Source of the DNA: Rehmannia glutinosa
Taxonomy: Eukaryota; Streptophyta; Magnoliopsida; Lamiales; Orobanchaceae
Length of the DNA stretch: 64,000 nt
NCBI GenBank assembly: GCA_016081115.2
Contig: CM071930.1
Coordinates: forward strand, 34,673,641-34,737,640
Direction: 5' to 3'
Every line of letters starts with the position of its first letter. Position 1 is the first letter of the stretch. Below the pieces are notes generated by a model, which did no database searches, was not told the DNA's origin, and saw only the letters and a list, made by a program, of their open reading frames with translations. This document shows positions 21,817 to 34,694 of the stretch, piece after piece. The translations under genes and the position numbers were made by a program.

Positions 21817-23560
21817 ATGGAAGCAAATTTGACACGCATCCCTATGTTCACAATTGAGGAATTTGATGACTGAAAATTCGTGATATGCGCTCATCTATCA
21901 AAGATTACACGATGAAATGTGGATAGTGATAGAAGATGGTCCACTCCAAATCTTAAAAGTGAACACAGCTGCAAGGAGAGCTGCAGCAGAAGGAGAAGAG
22001 GATGTTGCTCCAAGACCAGCTATGGTTGAAAAACCAAGAGTTGAATGGACAAATGATGACAGGAAAAGATATAACCTGGACAACGTAGCCAAGGACATTC
22101 TTTACAAAACCTTGGACAAAGCCATGTTCAACAAAGTCAAATCATGCAAAACGACAAAAGAAATCTGGGACAAGCTAACCTTGATTTGTGAAGGCTCAGA
22201 GCAAATCAAGGAAAATAAACTATCTGTTGCTGTACAAAAATTTGAAAATTTTTAGATGCTTGCAGGAGAAACCTTGGATCAACTGGATGCTCGGTTCACA
22301 AAAATTACTAATCAACTATCTGCACTTGGAAAAGAATATACACAGAAGGAAATGTGTATGAAAATTCTAAGTCTCCCAGCTGAGTGGGAAATGAAAGTCA
22401 TGGCCCTGAGACACTCCATGGACCTATCAAAGACATCCAACCATAAACTATTCTCAGATCTTGAAGCCTACGAATTTGAGCTAAGAAGAAAAGACTAAGA
22501 GGAGACAGATGTGCCCAAAACAGCTGCTCTAATAGTTAAGGATGGTAAAAGAGCTGAGGTCAAGGAAGTCATTGACCAAGAGGAGATAGCCCTGATGGGT
22601 AAAAGGTTTAACAAGTTCTTCAACAAGAATTACAAGAGAGGCAAAGGTGAATCCTCCAAAAGATACTCAGCTCCCTCCAAGTCAAGGGAAGATAGGCCAC
22701 CCAAAAGAACAGAGCATCAAAGGATTGAGTATCAAAAAGCTGACAATCCAAGAATGGAAAGAACTGATCAAAAGGTTGAGAATCTATGCTGGAAGTGCAG
22801 GCAACCAGGTCACTATGCCATTGATTGCCCATATCCTGTAGTCAATAAATACATGAATGAAGAGGAAAGAAAAGTCTTCAGAGAAAGAAGACAAGAGAAG
22901 AAAAAGGCAATGTTGGCTGCAGAGACTGCTGAGACAGTCAAGTCAAAAGACACAGCAGACTCAGAGAGTAGTGAAGCTGACTACTCAAGTGACTCTGAAG
23001 AAGAAGCCTTGATTTGTCTAATGGCCAAAGAACAAGACCAACCTGACCAAGAAGATGAGGTACACTCTAACTCATCACACTCAGATTCTAGTGACATGAT
23101 TTTGACACACCACACTCCATCACCCACTGATCTTTATGATTCATTAGGCAAAATGATGAAAGACTTTGAACACATTAAATCCTCACACACACTACTAAAT
23201 GAGGAGAACAGCCTACTCAAAAGCCAAAACTCACAGCTGGCTAAGGAGCTGAGTACTCTATGTCACATAGCTGATGAGAATAAAAGTCTAAAGGCTGAAA
23301 ATGCTAAGTTAATAGCAGAGATAGCTGCTATAGAAAAGAGGGAGAATGACCTCAAAAAATGTGATTGCCTCGTTCACTAAGGCATCTAAATCCTTGGAAA
23401 AAGGATCTTCAAGTAATGAAGCATCTCAAAAATCCAAAACTCCAAATGGTGCACACACATTTATTCCAAAGCACAATCACAAGCAAACTGCCTTGGTTAT
23501 AAAAGAAAAGGAAAAACAAACCGATTGAGTGTGCTAAGAGGACAACCGAGAAGAAATCGG
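21817..23560 (+). pseudogene. SIRE(+) gag
   Basis: ATG at 21817 opens the frame (MEANLTRIPMFTIEEFDD) but a TGG-to-TGA change at 21871-21873 stops it after 18 codons. Then come the capsid-like block (21917-22255), a stop, ALGKEYTQKEMCMKI and MALRHSMDL (22256-22498), a stop, a basic region, the zinc knuckle CWKCRQPGHYAIDC near 22790, an acidic Ser/Asp linker, and a leucine-rich coiled coil (about 23150-23340) ending in a frameshift near 23360. Domain order equals that of the minus-strand copy. It would form the particle and bind RNA. Confidence 0.88.
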
Positions 23561-24041
23561 CCGAGTTCCTCAAAAATTCAAACAGAAATACTCAGAAAGA
23601 AGAAACAGAGTCGCCAAAAGCCCTTAAGTTCTATAAAAGGAACACATATGATGGGAATGGTAGAGAGTACCCAAGCCAAGCTGATTGGAATAATGTGAAC
23701 TATCAGCAAAGATCTATGGAATATAAGCCTAAATGGCAAAGGCCATTCCAAAGGCAAAAGAGCTATCATCAGCACACATATGTACCTAGGCACTACACTC
23801 AAAGATATCACAACTACCCAAACAAAGCAATTGCTAAAACACATACACAAGCATACAGACAAAAGAGACAAATTGTATGAACCTAAAATCCCCAAGCAAT
23901 TTGCTAAAATTAATTATGATTATGGCAATCGATAGATGGCAACCTCTTAGAGTCAAATCATTTGGCTATAGGTTGGTTGGATCATCTTACAATACTAACC
24001 CCTCAGGACCCGACAATATGGGTACCTAAAACCTAATTTCC
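23561..24041 (+). pseudogene. SIRE(+) Gag-Pol linker
   Basis: Basic Tyr/His/Gln-rich segment (frame 23695-23880; KPKWQRPFQRQKSYHQHTY) between the gag coiled coil and protease, with at least two frame changes. It matches 15300-15697. No recognised domain. Confidence 0.6.
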
Positions 24042-25330
24042 TTGATTGCGAGTTCAAGGAGCAAATGTGAGTGCCAAGGAACCTGGTACATTGATAGTGG
24101 CTGTTCCAGACACATGACAGGAAACAAGAAAAATCTGTCAAAATTCAAGGAGGTTAGAGGTGCAAAAGTCATATTTGGAGGAAATGAAGCTCCAGGAGAA
24201 ATAAGGGGCATTGGATCCATCAAGAAAAATGGATTAGAAATTACAGATGCTGCATATGTTGAAGGCCTCAATTTCAACTTACTAAGCATAAGTCAACTCT
24301 GTGACAAGGGTTATAATGTTGAATTCAATATGGGAGTGTGCCAAATTAAGAACACTGAATCTAATGGAGTAGTGTTGCAAGGATGCAGACAAAAGAACAT
24401 GTATGTGGTAGATTGGTCAACTGCAACACCAAGCACTTGTCTGCTAGCAAAGAGCACAACAAAATCAAGTTGGTTGTGGCACAAGAAGCTGAGTCACCTG
24501 AACTTCAAAACAATTAACAAGGTTGCAAGGAGCAATCTTGTGGAAGGACTTCCAGACTCAGTATACAAGAAGGAAAGTGTATGTGATGCATGCCAGATGG
24601 GAAAACAGATCAAATCATTATTCAAAGAAAAGACATGTCCATCTTCAACAAGAATATTGCACCTGCTATATACGGATCTATTTGGTCCAGTTGAACCAGC
24701 TAGCATAAGTGGAAAGAAATACACCCTGGTGGTAGTAGATGACTACTCAAGATACACATGGACAATATTAATGTGTAAGAAGAAAGAAACTCTGCAGAAA
24801 CTACCACAACTGATGAAGAGAATCCAAAATGAGAAGAGTCAAACCATTATCAAAATAAGATCTGACAGAGGAACTGAGTTTGTCAATGGTATAATAACTC
24901 AGTATTGTGTTGAAAATGGTATTGGTCATGAATTATCAAAGAAGGACTCCACAAAAAATGGAGTTGCGAAAGAAGGAACAAGACTCTCAAAGAAGCAAAG
25001 AAGGACCATGTTAGTCAAGCAGGCTACCTAAAAGATTTTGGGCTGAAGCAATAAACACAACATGCTATACTCAAAATAGATGCATGATAAATAGACAGCT
25101 GACAAAGACTCCCTATGAGATCTGGACAGGGAGAAAGCCAAATGTTGCATACTTTAAAATATTTGGATGCAAATGCTTCATACACAACAATGGCAAAGAT
25201 AATTTAAAGGCTTTTGATGCTAAAGTTGATGAAGGTATCTTCTTAGGATACTCAAAAAGAAAGCAAAGCCTACAGTGCTCAACAAGAGGACAATGGTTAC
25301 GAAGAATCCATTCATGTGGTGTTTGACGAA
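24042..25330 (+). pseudogene. SIRE(+) protease and integrase
   Basis: One 329-residue frame (24042-25031) runs from the protease active site (WYIDSGCSRHMTG, DSG at 24093-24101) through the GAG-pre-integrase zinc region (WHKKLSHLN, CDACQMGKQ) into the DDE core (YTDLFGP, IRSDRGTEF). Near 24945 the frame slips, so the region that should carry the catalytic Glu reads differently. A second frame (25084-25326) gives the integrase C-terminal part (TKTPYEIWTGRKPNVAYF). Protease looks intact; integrase is broken. Confidence 0.87.
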
Positions 25331-25647
25331 CCCAATGTAAATGGAGAAGACATTGAAGAGTCGATTGATAAGTCAATCACCAACCATGCGAAGAGTCCCT
25401 ATGTTGAAGTCAAGTCGGAATTATAAACCCGGATGAAGATGAGATAGCCGAGTCTCAAATACAACCGGGAAATATGCAGCTAAGTGATGATGAGAGAGCT
25501 GATCAAAATAACACAAATACCGCAAGACGATCAATCCAGCTAACTCACTCCAACCTGATGTAAGATGGCCGAGAGACCATCCACCGAACTAATCATTGGA
25601 GATGTAAGAGAAGGTGTAAAAACCAGATCCGAACCCAACAAGAACCT
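25331..25647 (+). other. SIRE(+) integrase-RT linker
   Basis: Acidic linker without a clean frame, matching 13721-13990. Dense in CGG/CCG where CAG/CTG is expected from coding context. Confidence 0.55.
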
Positions 25648-27202
25648 ATGTTCACTTGTTTCATCTCACAAATAGAGCCAAAAGACGTGTCACAAGCATT
25701 GGATGACACACATTGGATTCAAGCAATGCAAGAAGAGTTGAATCAATTTGAAAGAAACAAAGTGTGGGAATTGTTTCAAAGACCTACCCATCAAAATGTT
25801 ATTGGCACTAAATGGGTGTTCAGAAACAAGATGAATGAGGAAGGTTCTGTGGTAAGAAACAAAGCAAGATTGGTAGCCAAAGGGTATTGCCAAGAAGAAT
25901 GAATAGATTTTGATGAAACTTTTGCTCCTGTGGCAAGATTGGAAGCCATAAGGAATTTTCTTGCCTATCTTTGCTCACAAGAACTTCACTTTGTATATCA
26001 AATGGATGTAAAGAGTGCATTCCTTAATGGGTTATTGGAGGAAGAAGTATATGTTGAACAACCTCCGAGGATTTGAGCGAGAAGACTCTTGGAGATAAAG
26101 TATACAAACTCAAGAAAGCTTTATATGGATTGAAACAGGCACCAAGAGCATGGTATGATACATTATCACAATTCCCGATTGAGAACGGATTTACAAAAGG
26201 CAAAGTGGATAGAACACTCTTGAGAATTCAAGATGGGAAGAGTATACTTTGCTTGTTCAAATATATGTGGATGACATCATCTTTGGATCCACAAACAAAG
26301 AGTCATGTGATAAATTCTCAAATATTATGCAAAGCAAATTTGAAATGAGCATGATGGGAGAGTGACATTCTTCCTTGGACTCCAAGTAAAATAGTCAAGG
26401 ATGGAACCTTCATAAGTCGACAAAATACACCGAGAGATTTAATGAAGAAATTTGGCATGGAAGAGAAGTCTTTTGTGAAAATACCAATGAATACATCACA
26501 AAAATGGATATGGATGCAGATGGCAAGCCTCAGATCAAACAAGATACTGAGCACTTATTGGATCATTGCTCTATCTCACAGCAAGAAGGCTAGACATCAC
26601 CTTTGCTGTAGGTGTGTGCAAGATTTCAATCTGCTCCAAAATAAATCCACATGACTCCAGCCAAAAGAATCTTGAGATATTTGAAAAGAAGCCAAGAAGT
26701 TGGCTTATGGTATCCTAAGGAAGGTGGATTCAAGCTAATTGGTTACTCAGACTCTGACTATGCTGGATGTAGAGTTGACAGGAAGAGTACCTCAGGTACA
26801 TGTCAAATGCTTGGAAATAGGCTAATTTCCTGGTTTAGCAAGAAGCAAAATTCAATAGCTACCTCTACAGCTGAAGCATAATACAAATCTGCGGGCAGCT
26901 GTTGTGCCCAAGTCTTATGGATGAGACGGCAACTGAGAGACTATGAAGTTGAAGAAAAAGAAATTTCAATTATGTGTGATAACACAAGTGCAATTGTAAT
27001 CACTCAAAATCCTGTGTTGCACTCAAGAACAAAGCACATTGATGTCAGATATCACTTCATAAGAGATCATGTTGAAAAGAAGGACATCACCTTGGAATAT
27101 ATCTCAACTGATAAGCAGTTAGCTGATATATTCACAAAGTCATTATGTGAATCAAGATTTGAAGAACTAAAGCATGAGTTAGGGTTAATTGAGCTGAGTT
27201 GA
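25648..27202 (+). pseudogene. SIRE(+) reverse transcriptase and RNase H
   Basis: RT fingers (GTKWVFRNKMNEEG, RLVAKGYCQEE) end at a stop near 25900, then VYQMDVKSAFLNG, KALYGLKQAPRAWYD and the catalytic YVDD at 26264-26275 follow in shifted frames. RNase H occupies 26651-27202 (GYSDSDYAGC, RKSTSGTCQML, ISWFSKKQNSIATSTAEA, stop at 26881, then SRTKHIDVRYHFIRD and the end at 27202). At least four breaks. It would make and process the DNA copy. Confidence 0.88.
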
Positions 27203-27754
27203 CATTCAGAAGAGTCAAAGAAAAGAGATGAAACACAAAAAGATGAAAAAGGGTTGAACTCTTGAATCAGCTAAGTGAATCAGCCGTATCGGAGAATCAG
27301 CTGCGTCAAGTTAACTGACAACTGAGTACCTATGTACAAAGAGAGAAGAGTTAAATCAGCTAAGGAATAAGTTGAGCCGTTTATGAGCAAAGTGACAAAA
27401 ACGCAGTCGTTTTTACTAAGCGGGAATGTTTTTAAGAATGACGTCAGCATAATTATAACGTGTACAGTCAAAAGCTGCATAACAAGCTTATGATTGGATA
27501 TAAATGCTGCCGCATTAAATGCAAGGTATTAAATGTTAATCGGCGTGCAAAATCTAAGCCGTTGATCTTGATCAAATTTCAAAAATCACCCGCATGTCCT
27601 TTCATAAACCATACATATACCGTTTCATCCAACTTTCTCTCACTTTACCAAAACTGTTCATCTCTCTCTCGAAAGCAAATAAAGAAATTTTCTCTCAAAA
27701 CCCTAAAAATCCTCAAGTTCATTTTCAAAGTTTCGTTCGGTAAAACATCGCGAA
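27203..27754 (+). promoter_or_regulatory. Spacer with possible internal promoter for the extra ORF
   Basis: No coding. TATAAAT at 27499-27505, preceded by ATTGG, lies about 250 bp before the extra-ORF ATG. The stretch 27625-27730 is rich in CT and A (CATCTCTCTCTCGAAAGC, then AAACCCTAAA), like a plant gene leader. A separate transcript for the extra ORF is possible; this is inference. Confidence 0.4.
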
Positions 27755-30700
27755 ATGGCATCTACTCATGATTTCGTCAAGTTGGGAAAGTAAATCCACA
27801 CTGGGTCTACGGTGGATTTCGACGGCATGATCAAACAGGGGTCTGGCGACACCCTCGTGAAGAAGATAGCAGAAAAGCTGGAAAAGTCTGGACTGAAACC
27901 ATTTTTGACGATGGAGTTTCCGATGACCTACGTGGAAGAGGTCGCACAGTTCTACGTGGACGCTGAAGTTCACGATGAGAGCATCAAGTCCTCTGTTCAC
28001 GGAAAAGAGTTCACCATCACTGCCAAGATCCGCGAACATCGCTTCGCTTGCGGAAGGAGTGCCGGAGATTTATGAAGCTGATGTTAACCTGGCTGCTGCT
28101 TGGAAAGAAGTAGCCAAGCCCGACTGTGCTGCCAAGGTTATCTACACAGCTGAGAAGAAGATGTTGAAGGAAGACGACTACCACAAGCTGCTGGATATTG
28201 TTGCCAAGTGCATTGATATCAAATTTGGAAGCTTTAATCAGCTGTCCAAAACTAAGCTGATCGTGATCCCTGCGATCATAGAAGAAAAGAAGGTGAACTC
28301 TGAATTTGAGTTTGTATACAAAGAGACTCAGCCAAAATGTTGGGAATAAATCTTTCAAGAAGGATAGTTCGTTTGGAGGATCCCTGGGGTACAGTCTGGT
28401 GATTGGCCGAATGATGGAAGTGAAATGAGTCCCTCTTCGACATGGAAAGGCATTCCATGTCAACAAGAAAATATTCCGGTCTAACCTTTCTGGAGCACAG
28501 AAGCGAGCATATGCCAAGAGAGCTGATACGAGTGAGGGGAATCACCACCAAGAAGAAACAATTGTCTCCTCCTCTCCCAGAAGAAGGTTGTCCCTGCAGC
28601 TACAAAGAAGACTGTTGCCCCTGCAGCAAAGAAAAAGAAAACAAAAGATGCATCTGCCCCTGCAGCCGAGTCATCTGCCCCTGCAACCGCAGCGGAGAAG
28701 GAGCCTCAAATACCTTCTCCGATTATCAAGAAAAGGAGGACTGATAAGCCGAGATGGCTAGCTCCTCGAAAAAAGACGACAAAGACCCCCCGCGCCTTAA
28801 CTCATAAGAAATCGTATCCGAGCCGTAAATCCTCTCTGGTAAGGACTAAAGAAGAAGAATCTTCAAGCGTTCCCGAGCTTGAAAAACCGGCCGAGTCGCC
28901 ACTCACCAAAACAGATCTGAGACTCGCCGGAGAAGTAGAGTCTCCGAGAAATTGTAGATGAAATGCCAAGTCTCTTGAAGCTAATCAGCAGAGGCAAATC
29001 AAGATACAAACACATCGAAAAAGCTGAGACACAAGAAGCATCTGAGAAAGCAAACTCTCCTGGTGACAGGATTGTATCCCCTCCTGCAACAGACACTGCT
29101 GAGGGTGTGGAGCACCAAAGTTTGCTACCTTCAATCCCTGAGAACGAGGGACAGCAGGGAGAAGATGACAAAGATGATGATGATATAATGATCCTATCCC
29201 CACCATATCCAGATATCCAAAATCGTCTGCGAGAGTGGAGGAAGTGGAAGCTGAGTCGATCCAGGGAACAGTTCCAAAGACCGGAATTTATTGAAGAAGA
29301 AGACGAACTGTTGAACTTTCTTAGATTGACCAATGTGGTCCAAGCACTAGATGAAGGAAACTGCATAGATATCTTGCAGATCTTCAAATACAAGGAGAAG
29401 CAAAGACTGGCAGAGGAAGCTAAAGCTCGTGAAAAGGCCAGTATTTGTCCCTTTACTGGAACCACTGATCATACACATCCTCATTTTGACATTCTCTCTG
29501 GGAGTGATGAGGATCTGGACCCTACTGCTGCTACAGAAGAATTGGAGATGCAGCAAGCCATGCGGGAATCCAGGGCCCTACATGAGCAACGGTTATTGGA
29601 AGGACCAGGGGAGTCTTCCACATCACAGCTGGAGATTGATCCGATGGGAATAGTGCAGCATATTGCCACAGTTGTTGCTGCAACCACTTCCCCTGCTCAC
29701 TCAGAAGAAGGTGTTAAGGGAACTGGCGATGAAACTGGGATTGTGGGGACCCCAGTCGAGCCAACCTCTAATGAAGGTGTCTTACCACCTGCCCAACGGC
29801 TGAACACTCAAAGAGAACAGACGGGAGTATGGAGACGAGTGACCCCATTCCAAGTCACTCAGTTGGTGTGCCAGCTGAAGGGGAAACTCCCTCCACTGCA
29901 GCAAGGTCGGAGGATGCTGCAGCTGACTCCTCAACGAATCTTGGAGGTGAAGTGGAGAAGGAACAACAAAGGGATACACATCAAGTTTTCACAACGAGGC
30001 TCGGCGTTAAGATCGTCTCGGTGAAGTGCCAATCGCTCTGCAGGCTAATGACGCCGCTGATGCGGTCGAGGCACGAGAAGGAATCGCGCGGGAGTTAACA
30101 CTGGCAATGAAAGTGCAATCCAAGGAGTTGAGACTCCGGTGGATGCCACCTCGAAGACCCCAAGACACCGACACCGCGGGGAGGGATCGCCCAAGCCTCG
30201 CTGCATTGAGACTGCAGGAGGTAGTGAAGGCCAACGGGAGGTTGAGATTTCCCGGGGTAAAGAGACGGAAGCACAGAACATCCCTCCTACTATCATTGAT
30301 CCATTTGAAAAGGAGATAAGTGCTCTTCACGATTCCCAAGAAAATCCTGATGTAACCTTTCTGGGATCTGAAGGTGAAGACAGAGCTGAGTCATCCCCTA
30401 TTGCCCATCCAAAAGACTCAGCTGAGGATGTTCTCCCAAGCACGAGTAAGCCTAACCTTAAGGCTACTCGCCAAACCTTTAATTTTGATGATGAGCCATC
30501 CATGCAAATCTCATCATCATCCGATGACGCTTCTGATATGGCCGAGGACCAGTCAACTCATATGGAAAAATCAGTTGAGACCGACGAAGCTGTTAAGACA
30601 GCTGAGGCTCAGCAAGCTGTGTCAACTCCACAATAGACCACAGCTGAAACAGAGTCAACTGCGCAGGCTCCCCAAGCTACAGCAGGATCGACTCCACCGG

Positions 30701-32391
30701 GAACTTCACGAGCACAAGTTGTCATTAAGCAGATTCCCGTTGCCCGTGATGATTCGATTGAAGAATCGTTTCCCTTCTCTCTAGAAGTACCTGACCTTCC
30801 TGAAGAATCAGCTCGAGATTAAGAACGTTTCTATAAACCTGATCCCGTTATTCCAACAGACACCATCGTCCCAGCAGACTTTGACTTTGACGCTACTTGG
30901 CCGCCAGCTGAGACAGAAGTGACAGCTGAGGTTCGAGAAGTTTTCAAGGCCATATTTGCAGAGATAGAGAAGATGGATAGGCACCAGGCCTCACTAGACA
31001 TGAGGCTGGATAACAGAGACGCAAATCTTACTGCCGATCTGCGAGGAATAATTGTTAGGATCCGGGAATGGTGGCAACAACAGCAAACAATGCGCATAGA
31101 ACAAGCTCGATATTTCAGGACATTGTTCAATAAATTGCTAGTCTGGCGGGCTGAGAATGCTGATACGAAGACAAGAATGCAAGAGAACATCGATCGAATG
31201 CATGAGTCTCACAACACAGAGATGCAGCTGTTGCGTGAATATAATAAGAAAGAGTTCTTGCGCGTTGAGGAGAACATGGATAGGAATTTCAGCCTCCTCA
31301 TTGGTGAAATGAAGCTGGTGATAGCTGAATCCAATGCCACCCGCTCCGAATTTCGTGCATCATACTCCGCAGTAGATTCGAAGCATAACTCAGCTATCAG
31401 CCGCTTAGAATTCATGATTGCTAGCTTGTTTCTAGGGGTTCCTCTCTCCTTTGATGATGCCAAAAAGGGGGAAGAGGAATACCTAAAGGCGTTGAAAGGA
31501 TCTGAAGCTGAAAAGGTGGACGCAGCTGTGAAGGGAAAGACAAAAGTGAGAAAGATAAGAGAGAAGAAATGAAATCTGTGAGGGGAAGGTTCGAAAGATA
31601 TAACCTTGATGATTGCTAAAACCCCCCAACAAGGTCTTGTCACAGTTGATATCATCAGCAAACTTCCCGTGACTCTGCCGCTCCAACATCCAGCAGTACC
31701 CATGGCAGAAAAGAGAAAGATAGTTGAAGCAGGTGGAAGGAAAGATGGATGCCCGAGTTATGGATATTCTGAAACAACATGGAGGCATTCGAACAGACAG
31801 AGACACCTATGCCATTTCAGACGTCGGAACCAAGCCAAGATCTGTTGATGAATTCAAGACGCTCGCATCCGAGGGTTACTTCGCAAATATGTCCATGGCT
31901 CAAGCCTCGGATTTGTATTGGGAAAAAGGCCTCAAGCTATGTGAAGAAGGCGACGAGCGGCGAGACCATCGATCCACTCTGCTGGTCACTCTGCTAGTCA
32001 CTCAGCAGGGAAAAAGAAGGCCCCAGTACAATACACGCCCAGAGGCAGAGGAAGAAGAAGTGGAGGAGGAAGAGGTTTCAGACCTAGACCTCTCCCCAAT
32101 AACATTGAGTATATAGATCCAGGTAAGAAAGGAGGGATCTATTGGACTGGATTCAACGAAGTAGCCAACCTGCAAGTGGCTAAGAACAATGTTGAGTATG
32201 TGAAGTGGATTGAAGAAGAAAATAGAAGACGAACTCAGTTGTGGGAAGAAAGGCAAGAGAGAAAAAGAAGAGATGAAGTCGCGCGAAAAAGCATATGAGA
32301 AAAAGAAAGCAAGATGAAGATGAGAAGAAGAGGAATAGATCGAAAGAAGACAGAGTCAAGAAGAGGAAAGAAAGAGCGTGAAAGGAGATGA
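27755..32391 (+). pseudogene. SIRE(+) extra (so-called env-like) ORF
   Basis: ATG at 27755, stop TAA after 12 codons (27791-27793), then open again. Regions in order: a folded N-terminal domain (about 27812-28350) that resembles the 'putative plant transposon protein' domain; an Ala/Pro/Lys-rich segment (about 28580-28810) with a basic KKRRTDKPRW cluster like a nuclear signal; an acidic, proline-poor stretch (28963-30020); a Ser/Thr/Gln segment (30330-30640); a coiled-coil-like helix (30919-31570); and a highly basic C-terminal helix ending near 32391. Total about 1,500 codons. No hydrophobic run long enough for a membrane span was seen. Many frame breaks. SIRE1-type elements carry an ORF at this place that was proposed to be an envelope; this copy gives no support for that role. 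Confidence 0.75.
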
Positions 32392-32678
32392 AGTGTTGTT
32401 GTCCACCCCTTCATGTATTTTACTATGTAAATACATCTTTATGTAAGTCTTCTGTACATTGAATAAAATTGTATAATTTCTATACTTGCGTAGATATAGA
32501 ATAGCATGGTTACATTAAGTTCTATTTAAGCTCTGATACACTCAGAACAATGTGTAAAGAACAAGAATGTTATGATCAATAAAAGATTGATTCTACGCAT
32601 ACATTCTGTGATTCTACATTGTCTGTACGTATCTTTGTTGTTTAATTATTGTGTGAATGTTTTAAGTTTTGGCATCAT

Positions 32679-32693
32679 CAAAAAGGGGGAAAT
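32679..32693 (+). other. Polypurine tract of SIRE(+)
   Basis: AAAAAGGGGGAAAT directly before the LTR start TGTTGGGAAA. Confidence 0.88.
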
Positions 32694-34279
32694 TGTTGGG
32701 AAATTAATTTTTATATTTTGATGAATGCCATGTAAAACTTAGAATAGAAAGTTGGCACCCCATTTTTGTTGTAAATTGCATTGTAGTAGATAGGGCTGGT
32801 CGAGCTGAGTTAAGTCAGCTATGCCTGAACATGCAAGAAGACAACTGGAGAATAAAAGGAAGACTCCGTTGTGAGACAATTGAGTGTGGCAAAGAAGAGA
32901 AGACAGAACTCGATCAAGGTGCAAAGCAGATGCAACAGTGAAGTGTCGACAAGTCAACTCAAGATAGCCAAGTCTCAAGTTGAAGTGACAGATGAGTCAT
33001 CCAATGATTGGAAGCTGACTCGAAGTCACCTGGGGAAATCAAGGAAATGCAGTCAAGTCGAGATAACTGAAAAGAGATCCGTTGCACAGAAGTCAAGAGA
33101 ATTACTTAAACAAGTAATACTCTCATACTGCATTTTTTAAAGTGCTCAGTCCTAGAAGCGTGCAAAAGAAATAAACCAATGGGAAGCACCGCACACTGTC
33201 GTGTCGAACTCAAAAGTCAAGAATCATTCATACGAGGAAATGTCAATTCCAAGGACTGTAACAAGACAAGCCAACGACCACAAGTGTCTTTTTGAAAATT
33301 AGCCTATCTCTTCAACGGGCAAATTTTCAAAAGAACACTATAAAAGGCTGAGGAATCTATTTTAGAGTAGGTTGGTTACCTTGACAATCAGAAAACAAAT
33401 ACGAGCAAGAAAAGCAATATCTCAGAACTTTGAACTATTCTCAAATCATTCAAGATTCAATCCTCAAGCCTATACTACGAAGGAAATCAATCCAACACTC
33501 ACCTATGAAGGAAAGACGACTTCAATCAATTGAAGAGGAAACATTTGAAGAATCAAGAGGTCTACATTCCACAGAGGATTGTAGAAGGGTTCAAGGTCGA
33601 ACCAGTCTCAAGTTTTTGGAGGGCTTCGTGATCAAATCCAAGAAGCTTGAGCAAGTGGGCTGTAGTAGCAAGGCAAATGCCCTATGAAGAAGGCCGAGTC
33701 GTTTGAAGCCACCAGTGTGACCAAGGCATCTCGGATCGAGTCCCAAAGGATCAAGTTAGGCCAGTGATCAAGACTTGCATCTCTGGATCATTAACCACTT
33801 TGTATATTGATCAATACTTAGTGGATTCCTCCAGGAGTTGGAGAAGAGAGGAGTAGAAGAATTACCCCATCTTCGAACCTCTATAAAAATTTATTGTGTC
33901 ATTTACATTTCAAAGACTTTAATTTCTCGCACATTACTTTAATATCTCACGATAAATTTGTTATCCAATTGATAATCAACAAAGTGCTAAAACCAAGTAT
34001 TAAAACAAACTTAAACCAAATTCAAGGGTGTTAAGTCTTCCAATAAAACATATCACGCGTCAAGTTAAGTCTTTAGTCAAAACAACTCGAGTTATTCTAT
34101 CAACAACTCGATCGAGTCCGTTGAGTGACTAACTCTGGCGATTAACTAACTTAGCATCCATCAAGGACTCAGCTGTGAAGTATGAACTCTGAACGTTTTA
34201 AAAGGACTAAATCGAAAAGTTGGTAAGGTTTATTCAACCCCCCTTCTAAACCTTACACTCACACCCCTTGGGACCTACA
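32694..34279 (+). mobile_element. SIRE(+) 3' LTR
   Basis: 1586 bp, same edges as 20111-21690. TATA box TATAAAAGG at 33339-33347 with the inverted repeat upstream. Frames at 32871 and 33430 are LTR sequence, not genes. Confidence 0.92.
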
Positions 34280-34680
34280 GAAATTAAGAAAGGTAAACTG
34301 AGTCCCCGTTATATCGGTCCATATGAAATACTTGAAAGAGTTGGACCATTAGCTTATAGGCTTGCCTTTCCACCTAAATTGTCCCAGATTCATAATGTGT
34401 TCTATGTTAGTATGCTTTGTCGATACAGATCAGATCACCCATCACATGTTCTTCGAGATGAACCAATTCAAATTGTTGATAATCTGAGTTATATCGAAGA
34501 ACCAATAGGAATAGTGGGATACAAAGAAAAAAAAACTTAGAAACAGAGTGATTCCATTGGTAAAAGTGTTGTAGAGAAATCATTCTATAGAAGAAGCTAC
34601 ATGGGAAATGGAACAACATATGAGAGAGCAATATCCGTGGTTATTTACTGATACAGGTACAAATTTCGAGGACAAAATTT
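34280..34680 (+). pseudogene. Chromovirus integrase C-terminus and chromodomain
   Basis: Resumes the chromovirus interrupted at 7828. The integrase C-terminal domain reads GKLSPRYIGPYEILERVG, then LSQIHNVFYVSML, typical of Tekay/Del-type gypsy elements. A chromodomain follows (EEPIGIVGY, then LRNRVIPLVKVL, EEATWEMEQHMREQYP) but is split by a slip in an A9 run (34527-34535) and by TAG for a conserved Trp at 34572-34574. In chromoviruses this domain steers integration to heterochromatin. Confidence 0.85.
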
Positions 34681-34682
34681 TT

Positions 34683-34694
34683 AAGGGGAGAAGA
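34683..34694 (+). other. Chromovirus polypurine tract
   Basis: AAGGGGAGAAGA just after the end of pol, at the usual place before the 3' LTR. Confidence 0.75.

Larger units (their letters stand above)
20111..34279 (+). mobile_element. SIRE-type copia element (plus strand), full-length body
   Basis: LTRs 20111-21690 and 32694-34279 bound a primer site, gag, pol, extra ORF and polypurine tract in one direction. Length is about 14.2 kb, long because of a ~4.6-kb extra ORF. Its left LTR is at the same time the right LTR of the truncated copy (7829-20110), so no target duplication is expected across it. The right flank is chromovirus sequence (GAAATTAAGAAAGG). All coding parts contain stops or frameshifts. 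Confidence 0.92.

Noticed and set aside
28442..28744. Cys/Pro-rich ORF with CPCS-type repeats, possible metal-binding protein
   Set aside because: It is a shifted frame of the Ala/Pro/Lys-rich segment (repeated CCTGCAGC) of the SIRE extra ORF.
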